Shown: positions 46,621-58,039 of the stretch, one piece after another
Numbering within the stretch: position 1 is the first letter of the stretch
Layout of the letters: every line of letters begins with the position of its first letter
NCBI GenBank assembly: GCA_023935145.1
Contig: CM043699.1
Span: forward strand, 62,662,138-62,726,137
Length of the DNA: 64,000 nt
DNA from: Bretschneidera sinensis
Lineage: Eukaryota; Streptophyta; Magnoliopsida; Brassicales; Akaniaceae
Direction: 5' to 3'
The notes under the pieces: generated by a model
The model's input: only the letters and a program-made list of their open reading frames with translations
Database searches by the model: none
Told to the model about the DNA's origin: nothing
Translations under genes and position numbers: made by a program

Positions 46621-48513
46621 TACTTTGACTGAACTCAAACTACTTTAAAAAACTAAGCTGTCAGTATGTTCCTTTACTGTAAGAGAGTCTAGACTCAGAG
46701 AATAACCTTTTCTCAGTCTTCCATTAGATGATTTGTACCACAATAGAGAAAAGATGGCTTCTTGTCTTGGATCTAAAACTCTTTTTTACAAGAAGAAATA
46801 AAAGAAAAAAAAGAGAAAAAAAGACATTTTTGAGTTATTTATGTTGTAAATCTTTTTTGCCGTGCTCACTTTATCTGTAGTATTACTTAATTTTGTTAAT
46901 GGGTTTCGGTTTTATAGCCAAAAGCCCACTGAATGAATTAAAGTCCACTTACAGATAAGTTGTTAATTGGTCCAATCAGATGGAGACAGAAACATAAACG
47001 AAAATTTTCTCTGATTAAATTATAATCAAATTTTCTTGGTTTTCTCATTGTTAAGTATGGCGGATTTGACATCAAAAAGCTTTCCAAGGGGTTTGGACTC
47101 TAATGGTGATTAAAGCTAAACCCAAAAAGTTTAAATGGAAAATGAATATTGCCCCTCACATGCTTCATTACACTGGACCCTTGGGCCTCCAGTCATTTCC
47201 ATTTTAGATTTTTTGGTTTAGGACCTAATTACCATTAGCTTCTTGTGATGGGCTTTTCAACGATGTCAAACTAACTTAACTAAGGGAAAATACTTTATTT
47301 TGAAACAAAGTTGGCTCAATATTAGGCTCATTTCATTTGGTTGTAATTTAATCAAAGGAAATTTTTGCTGATTAAATTTCAATCATACTTCCTTAGTTTA
47401 GGCCCCTTAAATCTTATATGAGCTTTCTCATAGTTAAATATTATGGATTTGACATCACCAACTCTCCCAAGGGATTTGGAACCTAGTGGTGATTAGGGCT
47501 AAATCCAAGAATCCTAAATGAATGATGAAGAATGCCCCTCACATGGATCTTTCCACATGATCCTCTGACCTTCAGTCACATTCATTTTAGATTTATAAGG
47601 TTAAAACCCAATCACTATTAGTTTCTCTTTATGGGATCCTCGATTAAGTCAAACTAACAAGACTTAACTAAGAAAATATCTACTTATTTTAGGCCAAACT
47701 ATGCTTATCATAGGTCCAAACCAACCATAAGAAGGTTCTTATAGTTAAGTGTTGTGAATTTGAAATCAATAAGTCTTCTAAGGAAATGGCAACCTAGTGG
47801 TGATTTGGGTCAAACCCAAGAATCCCAAATGAATGATGGAGATTGCCCATCCCTAGGCCTCCATTCACATCTATTTTAGAATTCTTAGGTTAGGGCCTGA
47901 TCACCATTAGTTTCTTTAGGTGGGCTTTTTAATGATATCAAACTAACAAGACTTAACTAAGAGAAAATCCACTATTTTGGGCCAACCTAGGCCAAACATC
48001 GGGCTTAATTTATCTAATTGTGATTTAATCAACGGAAGTACTAAATTACCAAACATGTTATCAAAATAATTAATTTTATTTTTCTTTAAGATGTGAGGTA
48101 AGGGAAAACATATTCAAGCGAACAAATGGATAGAAAGGGCCTGTGTCCTAGATGGGAAGGTTCTAGGGTTTACTTAAAAAAAGGTAGGTTCTCCTTATAA
48201 CTCCAGTGGACTTAGGTACCTCACTACAAGAAGGAAGCTATCAAGCTTCTCTAGTGGCCTGAAAGGTGAACCACAAGAGTACAATTGCGTCGGTAAACCT
48301 TCGTTACATGGATAGAATCAAGAGGAACTTGTCCCACACCAAAAGCTGATGATAAGTGAATGAGGGTCACACCAAAAACCAAGAGGAAACAAGCCCCCCA
48401 ATTTACTTCGCCGAGAGCAAAAGGTAAGTGTTAGAGTTCAAAGTGAAGTATGCAATTATAACATAAAAGTAAAGTTTCAAAAAAAATTACAAGAAAAACT
48501 TTAATGTTAAAAT
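46621..48513 (-). other. 5' untranslated leader of element G with tandem repeats
   Basis: Lies between the candidate PBS and gag. Contains three diverged tandem copies (starting about 47041, 47424 and 47735) of a 310-380 bp unit beginning TTTCTCATnGTTAAnTATnn and including GGATTTGACATCA and CCTAGTGGTGATTnGG. No coding frame is evident. Confidence 0.6.
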
Positions 48514-48533
48514 CTCCTTAGTGGAGTCTCCAA
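48514..48533 (-). promoter_or_regulatory. Candidate primer-binding site of element G
   Basis: The minus strand TTGGAGACTCCACTAAGGAG follows a TG...CA-type LTR edge at 48535. Ogre/Tat elements that I recall have TTGGCGACTCCACTGGGGA here; this is a diverged copy. Confidence 0.5.
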
Positions 48534-48534
48534 C

Positions 48535-49590
48535 TGTAGGTACCACTCTTTTCACCTAAGACCTATGCATCTGGCTCATTACCCAAGGCAACTCCTCTCA
48601 AATAAGGTGGATATAGCGAGGTTGTAGATTACAATGAGTAGGTATATGGAAACGAGTTAAAACTACCAAGTCTAAAACAAACTCCTCATCTGTAGTAAAG
48701 AGGTTCCCGTTATGGGTACGTTTTCATTCAAGCACAAAGAAAGGATGACAAGTAAGGAGCCACCATTTGACCTTGAAGATTATCAAATCTCTTGTCATTG
48801 GTCTATGTGAGAAATTCTAAGGCTCAAGAGATTTGGGTGTAAAAGAGTGAGGATATAAAGCTCACTCTCTTACCTAGACAAGAGTCTAGCCCTTTGTGTT
48901 TGAAGGAAATTAATCAAAATTTTAATTCAAGTATTATTATAGTACACGAATAATAAAGCCAAGTATACATTTTGAAATTTATATTTAAACAAAGTGACAC
49001 CAATTATCAACTTTAAAGTAGTGCAGTAAAATTAAGTGTGATAATAGTAAGTGTGGTATGAGTAAGAATGTAAAGGAAAGGAATTAATTTTAACTATGAA
49101 AGAAAGAAAATATTAAAACTACTTGCAAAGTGTGGATTAAATTGCGCGCATTTGAACTAAGTGTATTAATTATGTAGGTTAAACTAGAAGGAATAGGACT
49201 ATACTATTTTAAACTAGATGAAATAGACTTGAAGATTAAATTAAATATGTGCGACATGCGTGCAAATTAATTCTGTGTGTGCGGGTCGAGTGCCAAATGT
49301 GCAGGTATATGCACGCACGCGCACATGCGTGTTGGGCATGTGTGAGCATGCATATGTGTGTTCGGGTGAAGGTGGCAAGTGTGCAGGTATGTAGATGCGT
49401 GCGCACGTGTGTGCTACTGTGGGTATGTGTGTGCACATACGTTCGGGTTTATCCAAAGTTTGTGCAAGTGTGCGCACATGTGTGCGGGTTTAAATTAGAT
49501 GGATTGAAACTAAGATAATTAAATTAGATAAATTAAATTAACATGTGATTAAATAGAAGACTCAAAATGACTAGTAACATTTGAATATGA
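48535..49590 (-). repeat. Element G 5' LTR, left portion
   Basis: Starts TGTAGGTACC on the plus strand next to the PBS and runs to the LINE tail at 49591. It probably resumes after the LINE at 56336. It carries a GT/GC-rich simple stretch at 49245-49500. Confidence 0.5.
49245..49500. repeat. TGTG/GCAC-rich low-complexity stretch
   Basis: About 250 bp of alternating purine-pyrimidine sequence (GCACGCACGCGCACATGCGTG, TGTGTGTGCACATACG and similar). Open frames on both strands here are artefacts of the composition. Confidence 0.85.
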
Positions 49591-49748
49591 AGTATTCTTT
49601 TTTTTATCAGTAAATAAAGCTTGTATTAACCAAAAATGTACAAAAGAATCACTGGGCATACCCAGGAGATATATAGAGAGCAAGTACAGAAAACAAAAAT
49701 AAGCTTACGAAAGAAGCCTATACAAAAAGCTTACAAGAGAAGCCTAAT

Positions 49749-50206
49749 CTATGGGGAAAGAGCATACAAAATTCTATAAATTACAATTTGGATCTTCTTG
49801 ACAAGGCTGGTAGCATGAACAGTGGAATGATCAAATAATTTTGCATTTCTAGCCATCCATATGTTGTAAACTGTGCATGCAAGGGCAATTAGTCTAGTAG
49901 AGTTGTAGACCTTCTTAATGCACAGATCATCCTGAACCCTCCATTCCATTAGTCTGTTCTTGGCCTGCAGGGTGGAGGATGATTGGGCAATTAGATCATC
50001 TCTGATTTCCAAGATTTTCTTCCAAAGAGGGGAGTCATCCTTTCTAGCCATGGTCTCCCAGATTGATCTGTTAATCAGATAGTAGTGCTGAACCCACTAA
50101 ATCCATAGTGAATCTTTCTTCATGTGAATATTCCAAAGGACCCTGGTGAGGAGAGCCTTGTTCCAAACTTTTAAGTCAACCAAGCCTAGACCTCCTTCAG
50201 ATTTTG
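49749..50206 (-). pseudogene. LINE ORF2 C-terminal remnant
   Basis: Begins at PKSEGGLGLVDLKVWNKALL, joining CK at 55280 across the J insertion, and goes on to DSLWI, WKKILEIRDDL and VYNIWMARNAKLFDH. Much of the cysteine-rich zf-RVT module that normally lies in between seems deleted. Confidence 0.75.
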
Positions 50207-50211
50207 GTTTG

Positions 50212-51176
50212 TGTTGGAAATCACCTTGACAAGATGCCCAGGTGGTGATCTTCCAAACACTCAAGTCTTGAATGACTTGTAGAAAAGAAAACAGCAATTG
50301 AACACAAGAACAGAAAATCAAAGAAAGAAATAAGACAAGCAATTTGTTGTTGAGGTTCGGCAATGTGCCTACGTCCCCGTGAGTTCCTCCGAACTCTCTG
50401 CACTAAATCAATTGTTCTTACAAAGTTACAACAATCCCCTTCAAGAAACCACAATGTTCTTGAAGAAACCAAGAAGAGAACGAGAAAGTGATAGACCTAT
50501 TATAATGCTTCCTATCAATTCTCTACTACCCTCTCTTCTTTACAACCAGCCTCTCTACAATAAGTCCCTTTTATGTTTTGTGTCTTTGCACTCTCACACA
50601 ATTCTCTCATCCACACACATGTCTCACAAGTTACATTACATTTTGTGTCACAACCTTATGTTTGTGGTGTTGAGATTGAACCTAGGTGACCCTTTATATA
50701 GTGCACCAACTTCTTGTCTAATCTTGTGTGTCATTCTCCACCCTTAGATCTTGATGACCACTTAACCACGACCCTCCATCAATCCTAAGTGGTGCTGTGC
50801 ATTTTAACCTTGCATTCACGCACCTAAGAGAAGGCTAAAGCATGCTGTCCATGTGTGCCGGCCAAAGCTGCAGCTCCAAGTTTCTATCCCTTGTGCTATT
50901 CCTGCCAGGTTCCAGCGCTGCAGCTTAGTGCTACAGCTCTAAGTTGCTGTCCCCTTCACACAACACCCTTCTGCTTGTGTGCAGAAGTGCGCACACTAGT
51001 GCGCATGGCCTTCCCTTGCTCCAAAATGAAGCACACATATGTGTGCAGTCTTCTAACTTGCTGAACTTTGATCTTCCACCTTTGGTTTAGACTTTAACCA
51101 TCTTTGAACCATACTTGGACCTGTTCAAACCTTAACCATGTTTGAACCATGTTTAAACCTTAGACAAATACCAACA
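50212..51176 (-). repeat. 3' LTR of element J
   Basis: 965 bp, TGTTGGTATTTG... on the minus strand, preceded by a polypurine tract (ACAAAGGTAGAGA). It is highly similar to 54310-55274, with about 5% differences over the first 130 bases compared by eye. Confidence 0.93.
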
Positions 51177-51258
51177 ATCTCTACCTTTGTCTAAGCGTTT
51201 AAACCCGAACCATTGTTTGTAGAGATCTTCGGGATTCAAACTCATCTTGAGTCATCAA

Positions 51259-52173
51259 TCAACTGGCTCCAATCCTAAGAAGTCCAAGGCAATGATTGGA
51301 CCTTCTTAAAGGTAGAACCTTGGTTCCTAAATCTGCAAGACTTTCCTCTGTGGTCTTCTTGTCAACATGAATGCATCCTTTCGTACCATTTTTCGGAATA
51401 TAATGATACCGAACATCTAGATGCTTCATCCCCTCATGGAACACCGGATTCCTCCACAAGTGCCCTGCACTTTGGCTATCCAAAGACACCACAACCTGCT
51501 CTTTTAGGACCTCCCACTCGTCTAATAACCCTTTGCACCCCATAGCCTCCTTTATGGCTTCCATAACCGCTATGTATTCTGCCCTGGTTGTTATGAGTGC
51601 TACCATTGGTTGCCACTGAGCCTTGAAATACCTCAACAACCACTTCATCCCAAGCCAATGCTTCTTTCTGGGGTTACTCACAAATTTGCTAAGAACACCC
51701 ATTGCCCAAGAAACCCTCAACCGATTTCTCTCCTTTTCTTGGATTATACACATCCCAAGGATCTTTTGTGTAAGGCTGAGATCCTTCCTCTCGAACTCCA
51801 AACTGAGTTGAGATATAAACCTTTCCATCCTCTTCCTGCTGTTCCAAACCAACAGCTCATCAATGACATAGGTGAGGATACTCACCATCTTCTCCACCTT
51901 GTGTCCAGTTGAGAAAGTTTCTGTGAAACCTATGTCTTCTCTTTTTGTGAACCCATTCGCCACCAGCTTAGCCTTGTTCCGGACTTCATATCCTGGAGGG
52001 TACCCTTCTTTGACCTTGTAAGTCCACTTACAATCCACAACTCTCTGATTTCCCAAAATGTGCACCAATTCCCAGAAGTTGTTCTTCCTCAAAGAATCCA
52101 TTTCTTCCTCCATAGCTAGCTTCGATCTTGGCAAATCCTTACATCCCATGTAAGTCCGTTGTTCACTCATCAA
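51259..52173 (-). pseudogene. Element J RT-RNase H remnant with multiple deletions
   Basis: Keeps the RT start (LAMEEEMDSLRKNNFWELV, CKWTYKVKEG, KAKLVANGFTKREDIGFTETF) and then jumps past the RT core. A degraded catalytic segment reads TYVIDELLV where YVDDMLV is expected. Then FERKDLSLTQKILGM, NPRKKHWLGMKWLLRYFK, and after another deletion RNase H (ALITTRAEYIAVMEAIKEA, HLDVRYHYI). No RT activity is possible. Confidence 0.88.
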
Positions 52174-52356
52174 TCCTTTTGTCCAAGGAGTTGCTACATC
52201 CGCAGCATCAACAATACCATATCTTGAAGGTGGTCCGACCAGCCTTCTTTCCCAGTCTCTTGTGAGCTAATAGTCCTTCTGACTTGCTGCATCAACCTCT
52301 TCTAGTTCAGCCTCCTCTTGAGTGCCCTGAGCATGGCCTTTATCCACAAGCTCTAC

Positions 52357-52857
52357 CTAGTCCGAACCCTCTTGCCTTCCTTGCTCTACCTGAACTGAAT
52401 CTTCCTTGATGCTTTGCTCCACAAGAACCAAACTGGTTTGCTCACTAGCCCCTGCAGGGTTAGTTTTCTCCAAGTAGGGAAATAAAAATTCATTAAAATT
52501 AACATCCCTACTTATAATGAGTCTTAATCCTTCTTTCTCTAAGGACCATAACCTATACCCCTTAGCCCCTTCCCTATATCCTAGAAACACACACTTTCTA
52601 GATCCTAGGCTAAGCTCATCATCCTTTTGTTGTGCATATGCAGCACACCCAAAAGTCCTAAGGTTGTCCAACTCAGGGGGTTTTCCACTCCACATCTCCA
52701 TGGGAGTCTTTTGGGACACAATCCTAGAGGGTGATCTATTCACTAAATATGCAGCAGTAGACACAGCTTCCCCCCAAAAACATTTGGGTAATCCGGATCC
52801 CTTTAACATGCACCTAACCTTTTCCATAAGGGTCTTATTCCTCTCTCTATCTTGCAT
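52357..52857 (-). pseudogene. Element J integrase C-terminal remnant
   Basis: Starts where the catalytic glutamate helix should be: RNKTLMEKVRCML replaces the usual ER.NRTLLEK. Continues with CFWGEAVSTAAYLVNRSPS, MWSGKPPELDNLRTFGCAAY, CVFLGYREGAKGYRLW and SRDVNFNE. The zinc finger and both catalytic aspartates are deleted between here and 52860. Confidence 0.87.
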
Positions 52858-52859
52858 GT

Positions 52860-53978
52860 GTACCCCATGGAATCCAGCTGCCCCAATGAGATCAAATTCC
52901 TCCTCAATTTCGGGAGATACCTCACATTCTCCAGCAGCCTTATCATTCCATCAAACATCCTCACCTGGATGTCTCCTATGCCTCTCACTTGGTAAGAAAT
53001 ATCATTCCCCAAGAAAACCTTTTCATCATTGGTCTCCTTAAAATTCTTGAACCAACTCCGATGAGGGCACATGTGATGAGTGCACCTGGAATCCAAGATC
53101 CATTTTCCGCTGCCTTCTTGCCCCTTGCTCACATCCGAGCACACAACAAGAACATTATCATCTTGCTGTTCTGTTTTGGCAACCGAAGCCTCTCCATTCT
53201 TGGTATGGCTTCCTCCTCTATCCCTTGTCATCTTCTTGCAATCTTTCTTGACATGACCCTCCTTATGGCAGTAGTAGCAGCTCTTCCCTCCAAATCTCAG
53301 TTTGGAATGCATTCTCCCATGGCTTTCTCCTCTACCTCTGTCCCAATAGTAGCCATGCATGCTGCTGTGCACTCTCCCGTGGCTCTCTCCTCTACCTCTG
53401 TCCCGGTAGTAGCCATGCATGTTGTTGTGCACTTTTCTATAGCTCTCTCCTCTACCTCTGTCCCGGTAGTAGCCATGCATGCTGCTGTGCACTCTCCCAT
53501 GGCTCTCTCCTTTACCTTTGTCCCGGTAGTAGCCATGCATGCTACCATACCAAGTTGCTGGCCTTCTTTTAAAGAACAGCCCTTTACCACTTGATGCACT
53601 CCTTATCTTGGCATCAAGATCATCTTGCAACTCTTTCTTAGGATCAAATTTAAAAGCAAAGATTCATTTACGAAGATACCTCTTATCCGGGAGAGTCTTG
53701 GCAAGAAACAACTCATCTAGTTTCTTCCATATTGCAGCTGGATCTTCCGAGTCTTCGCACTCTCTTGTGGCATTATCCGACATGTGCAAGAAGATGGTGC
53801 TGTAAGCCATCTTCTTCATCTCATTCTGCTGGTCCTCTGTGACAATTGCTGGAAAAGTATCATCTTCTCCAAGAGCTAAGTCCACTTTCTGTTGCATTAG
53901 AACCTCCTTGATCTTCCACTTCCAAAGGGCAAAGTCTCCATTTCCATCAAACTTCTCAATACCGAAATTTAAACTCAT
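52860..53978 (-). pseudogene. Element J gag-protease remnant with 20-residue repeats
   Basis: gag starts MSLNFGIEKFDGNGDFALWK at 53978. A stop follows YLRK (53664). The next part carries four copies of a 20-residue repeat (SMHGYYRDRGRGESHGRVH), then a zinc knuckle CYYCHKEGHVKKDC and the protease WILDSRCTHHMCP, where the catalytic DSG/DTG is DSR. The tail is YLPKLRRNLISLGQLDSMGY, and the frame then breaks at the integrase deletion. This order is typical of Tork/TNT1-like copia elements. Confidence 0.88.
53304..53545. repeat. Four 60-bp tandem repeats in element J gag
   Basis: Units around GTAGTAGCCATGCATGCTG recur exactly every 60 bp at 53350, 53410, 53470 and 53530. They keep the reading frame, so they encode the 20-residue repeats. 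Confidence 0.95.
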
Positions 53979-54296
53979 CTTGCGGACAAGATCCCAGATT
54001 TATGCACTAACCACAAATGCTTTCTTCAACCTCAAGAACACAGATCAAAGATGGATCTTAACCGTTCTTGAATCACTCTCAAGAACACGACCAAATCTTG
54101 ATCTTTACACCGTTCTTGAATCACCCTCAAGAACACGATCAGATATTGATCTTAACACTGTTCTTGATTTACCTCAAGAACACGATCAGATATAGATCTT
54201 AACTCCGTTCTTGAATCACCCAAGAAGTTTGATTTTTGATTCTTGGAGTCTTGGCTCCGTACCTTCTACTTCTTGCTCCGATAACCAGCTGTGCAA

Positions 54297-54308
54297 GCTC
54301 TGATACCA
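54297..54308 (-). promoter_or_regulatory. Primer-binding site of element J (initiator tRNA-Met)
   Basis: The minus strand TGGTATCAGAGC lies one base from the LTR edge. Confidence 0.85.
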
Positions 54309-54309
54309 C

Positions 54310-55274
54310 TATTGGAAATCACCTTGACAAGATGCCCAGGTGGTAATCTTCCAAACACCCAAGTCTTGAATGACTTGTAGAAAAGAAAACAGCAATCAAA
54401 CACAAGAACAGAAAATCAAAGAAAGAAAGAAGACAAGCAATTTGTTGTCGAGGTTCGGTAATGTGCCTACGTCCCCGTGAGTTCCTCCGAACTCTCTGCA
54501 CTAAATCAATGGTTCTTACAAAGTTACAGCAATCCCCTTCAAGAAACCATAATTTTCTTGAAGAAACCAAGAAGAGAACGAGAAAGTGATAGACCTATTA
54601 CAATGCTTCCTATCAATTCTCTACTACCCTCTCTTCTTTATAACCAGCCTCTCTACAATGAGTCCCTCTTGTGTTTTGTGTCTTTGCACTCTCACACAAT
54701 TCTCTCATCCACACACACGTCTCACAAGTTACATTACATCTTGTGTCACAACCTTATGTTTGTGGTGTTGAGATTGAACCTAGGTGACGCTTTATATAGT
54801 GCACCAACTTCTTGTCCAATCTTGTGTGTCATTCTCCACCCTTAGATCTTGATGACCACTTAACCATGGCCCTCCATCAATCCTAAGTGGTGTTGTACGT
54901 TTTAACCTTACATTCACGCACCTAAGAGAAGGCTAAAGCATGGTGTCCATGTGTGCCAGCCAAAGCTGCAGCGCCGCGCTGCAGCTCCAAGTTTCTATCC
55001 CTTGTGCTATTCCTGCCAGGTTCCAGCGCTGCAGCTCCAAGTTGCTGTCCCCTTCACACAACACCCTTCTGCTTGTGTGCAGAAGTGCGCACACTAGTGC
55101 GCATGGCCTTCCCTTGCTCCAAAATGAAGCACACACATGTGTGCAGCCTTCTAACTTGCTGAACTTTGATACTCCACCTTTGGTTCAGACTTTAACCATC
55201 TTTGAACCATACTTGGACCTATTCAAACCTTAACCATGTTTGAACCATGTTTAAACCTTAGACAAATACCAACA
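54310..55274 (-). repeat. 5' LTR of element J
   Basis: 965 bp, the partner of 50212-51176. Its PBS-side end reads TA rather than TG on the plus strand, a single change. Confidence 0.93.
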
Positions 55275-55279
55275 GTTTG

Positions 55280-56335
55280 CATAAGTCTGCCCAGGCTACA
55301 AGAGCCTTCCTCTTACCATTACTCTTACCATTCTAAAGAAAAGTTCTACACATCCTAACTATTTTCTCCAGGATATTGCCAGGGATTGGGAAGATGGCAA
55401 GCCAAAAACACTCCACACCTTGAAGCACGGTTTTGATTAGCTCAGTTCTGCCAGCATATGATAGGGAAGAGCCAGCCCAAACATTTATGTACCCAGAAAT
55501 TTTTTCAATGAGGGAAAAGTAATGAGCAGCATTTAATCTTGCTGAAGCTAGAGGCACCCCCAAATATTTGAAAGTGAAGGATCCATCCTCCATTCCAGTG
55601 ATCCTTTTGATTTCTATTAACTCTGCAACCTATACTCCAGCATGGAAGATGTTTGATTTGGCCAGGCTTGCTTGCAGCCCAGAGCACTCATTGAATTGGT
55701 TGAATCACTTCATAATATGCCCAACAGATCTACCATCCTCCCTAGCAAAGAGAATAAGGTCATCAGCAAAAGCCAGGTGGGTGATCTTGAGTTTATCACA
55801 CTTTGGATGGTATCTGAATCCATCCCCTTCTTTTAATCTCCCAAGGAGCCTGGACAAGTACTCCACAATCAAAACAAACAAGTATGGGGAGAGGGGGTCA
55901 CCTTGTCTGAGGCCCCTTTTGCCAACAAAAAAACCATGCAAGCTCCCATTGATGGATTAGAGAAGGCTATTGTAGTAACACATTCCATGATCCATTTTCT
56001 AAACTTTTCAGGAAACCCAAGGCCCTCAATCAAATAGTTAAGAAAATCCCGTTCCACAATGTCATAGGCTTTTCTAAGGTCTATCTTGATCATACACCTT
56101 GGGGAGATTCTTTGCTTATAATACTTTCTGAGCAGTTCCTGGACCAAGTATATGTTTTCAGCCATGCTTCTAGATTTGATGAAAGCAGCCTGGGTAGGGT
56201 TGACAATAAGGCTCAAACTGGGGGCTAATCTTGAGGCAAGGATCTTGGAGATGATCTTGTAAATCACATTACAATAAGTTATAGGTCTAAAATCCTCCAC
56301 TTTAGATGCTTGTTTACCTTTAGCTATAGGTCTTT
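55280..56335 (-). pseudogene. LINE ORF2 reverse transcriptase remnant
   Basis: Reads VEDFRPITYCNVIYKIISKI, QAAFIKSRSMAENIYLVQEL, IKIDLRKAYDIVERDFL, then after a frameshift near 55930 GLRQGDPLSPYLFVL and LAFADDLILFA (catalytic FADD). After a stop come FKYLGVPLASARLN and WAGSSLSYAGRTELIKTVLQ, ending VAWADLCK at element J. These are the ordered RT blocks of plant L1 elements. The endonuclease is absent through 5' truncation. Confidence 0.88.
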
Positions 56336-58030
56336 AAGGAACAAAAATTGAGCATGCAATTGATAATAACTTAAAAATAAACATTTAACTTAGAGGACAT
56401 GAAATGAACATTTTTAAATAATTACACTAAGGAAAAAAGGATATTAAAACTACCATTGATTTGAAATTGCATTTATCAAGAAGAGAATACATTATGACTA
56501 GTAGCTAACTAAGAAAAGAAAAACAAAACATAGAACTAGTGAAGAGCAAATAAACACTAAGAAACTAGTGAATATCTAAAACTAAGATGGATTTTATTAA
56601 GTGAGCTAAATTAATTTAGTTCATTTTCAAGGTGGTTTGAACACATAAATCATACTAACAAATTATTTTTCAAGAAGAAAAAGCTAAACCAACCTTTTTT
56701 TAGCAAAGGAAAATTTTCAGGCGTGGGGATAATCCTCAAAGATCACCATTCTCTAGTGGACTTGGCGAAGTAGGAAGATTAACTTTGATGAAGGAATAGA
56801 AAGCCAAAAAGTTAGGATGGTCGAAAATGAGAGGAAGAACACTCTCTTGTTCTTCTTTGTTTCTCTCATATGCTTCTTTCTTTTCTTTCTTATTTCTAGG
56901 TTGTCCTTTGATTACTTTGCTTCAAATTTTTTTTTCTATCCAAGAACCTAAAGTTTACTCTCACAAAGTCTATACTTTTTCTCTCTTTTTTACTGCTCAC
57001 AAAATCTACTTCTATGTTATGTTTCTCTCTCTTTTTTTCCATAAGAATTACCTCCTCTTGTGTTGAAATTGGGGGGGGGGGGAGAGGTATTATAGGAAGA
57101 GTAAAGGCTATTCTAGTGGAAGCAAACACAAAAAAAAATTGAAGGGTAGAATTGATATGAATGGCAATCACATGTGAAGGAGAGAATAGTGCAAAGTTTG
57201 AGGTGGAAGTGACTTTTGGATGCACTAGAAAAAGGTAGAAGCTAGGAATGGAGTGGTGGATTTAGAAAGGAAAAATGAAATGCGAAAGACTTCATCCTTT
57301 AGGTGACCAGCAATAGGGAAGAGAAATGGGTGGTCTTTTAGGTGTGGGTGTGGTTTTTGATGCATAGGGGATGGAAAGCTTAGAAAGGAAAGGTGAAGTT
57401 TACAAGGCAAAAAAAGAGGAAGAATACATCCTCTTTTGGGGGTTACATGCAAGAGTTATGGGATAAATTTTGCGGTGGGCCAATGTAGTCTTGAAGTTGT
57501 ATTATCTTAGCATAAAATAAATAGAGAGAGCGGGAAAAATCCTTCATACATGGCTGGCCATAGAGGAATGGTAGGTGCTATTTTTTGTGTTTTAACAAGT
57601 GACTTTGATGTATAGAAAGGTGTGAGAGCTAAAAGAAGAAGTGTGCAATAATCAAAGCAAAAGAAAGGAACAAAACTTTCTCTTATTTATATCACATGAT
57701 CAGCTATGTAGAGAGGAAAATATATAGATTTTATAAGTGAAAATGAGGGATTTAATGCATGTAAAAGTGTGGAAGCTAAAAGGGGAAAGTGCAAGTGTCA
57801 AAGCAAAAAGAGAAGAAACGTATTTCTTCATTTTGACACATAATGGCCGGATAGTCAGGAGAATGGTGCAGATTTTTCTAAGAAAAACAAGTGACTTGGT
57901 GCATTGGAAAACAAGGAGAGGGTGATTACTTCACAAAGTAAGTGGATGAAATAGAAAGACCAAAAGGAAAGATTGCACCAACCAAAAATGAAAGTCAAAT
58001 TTGATGATGTGGTGGAAAATTTGAGTCAAG
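56336..58030 (-). repeat. Probable right portion of the element G LTR
   Basis: Not coding. Contains a run of about 12 G (57072-57083) and diverged tandem units of about 150 bp (57590-57900) sharing AACAAGTGACTT, GTGTGGAAGCTAAAAG and CAAAGCAAAAG. The assignment to G rests on position (LINE insertion in the middle) and not on a second LTR copy. Confidence 0.35.
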
Positions 58031-58039
58031 TTGGAGATT

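Larger units (their letters stand above)
50212..55274 (-). mobile_element. Element J: complete Tork-like Ty1/copia insertion with internal deletions
   Basis: Two LTRs of 965 bp each (50212-51176, 54310-55274), perfect duplication GTTTG (50207-50211, 55275-55279), PBS at 54297-54308, and minus-strand gag and pol. Removing it restores the LINE reading WADLCK-PKSEGGLG. The integrase core and parts of RT are missing. Confidence 0.95.
49591..56335 (-). mobile_element. 5'-truncated plant L1-type LINE, interrupted by copia J
   Basis: The minus strand ends in an A run (T run at about 49595-49603). ORF2 pieces lie on both sides of element J: RT at 56330-55330 and the C-terminal part at 50206-49749. 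Upstream of PKGKQASKVEDFRPI it is missing, the usual 5' truncation. No clear target duplication was found. Confidence 0.85.

Noticed and set aside
48222..48238. CACTACAAGAAGG as a CACTA transposon end
   Set aside because: No subterminal repeats, no partner terminus and no target duplication nearby; it lies in the element G leader.
49236..49518. Cys/His-rich open frames as small secreted peptides
   Set aside because: They are translations of a TG/CA-rich low-complexity stretch and are open in several frames and both strands.
53304..53545. 60-bp periodic repeats as a CRISPR or satellite array
   Set aside because: They are contiguous and in frame with gag and encode a peptide repeat.
52517..53594. 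Plus-strand open frames opposite element J pol
   Set aside because: They are antisense shadows of the copia gag-pol; the domain motifs are on the minus strand.
57072..57083. G run as the polypurine tract of a complete element
   Set aside because: No TG-starting LTR follows on either strand, so it is only listed as a low-interest oddity.
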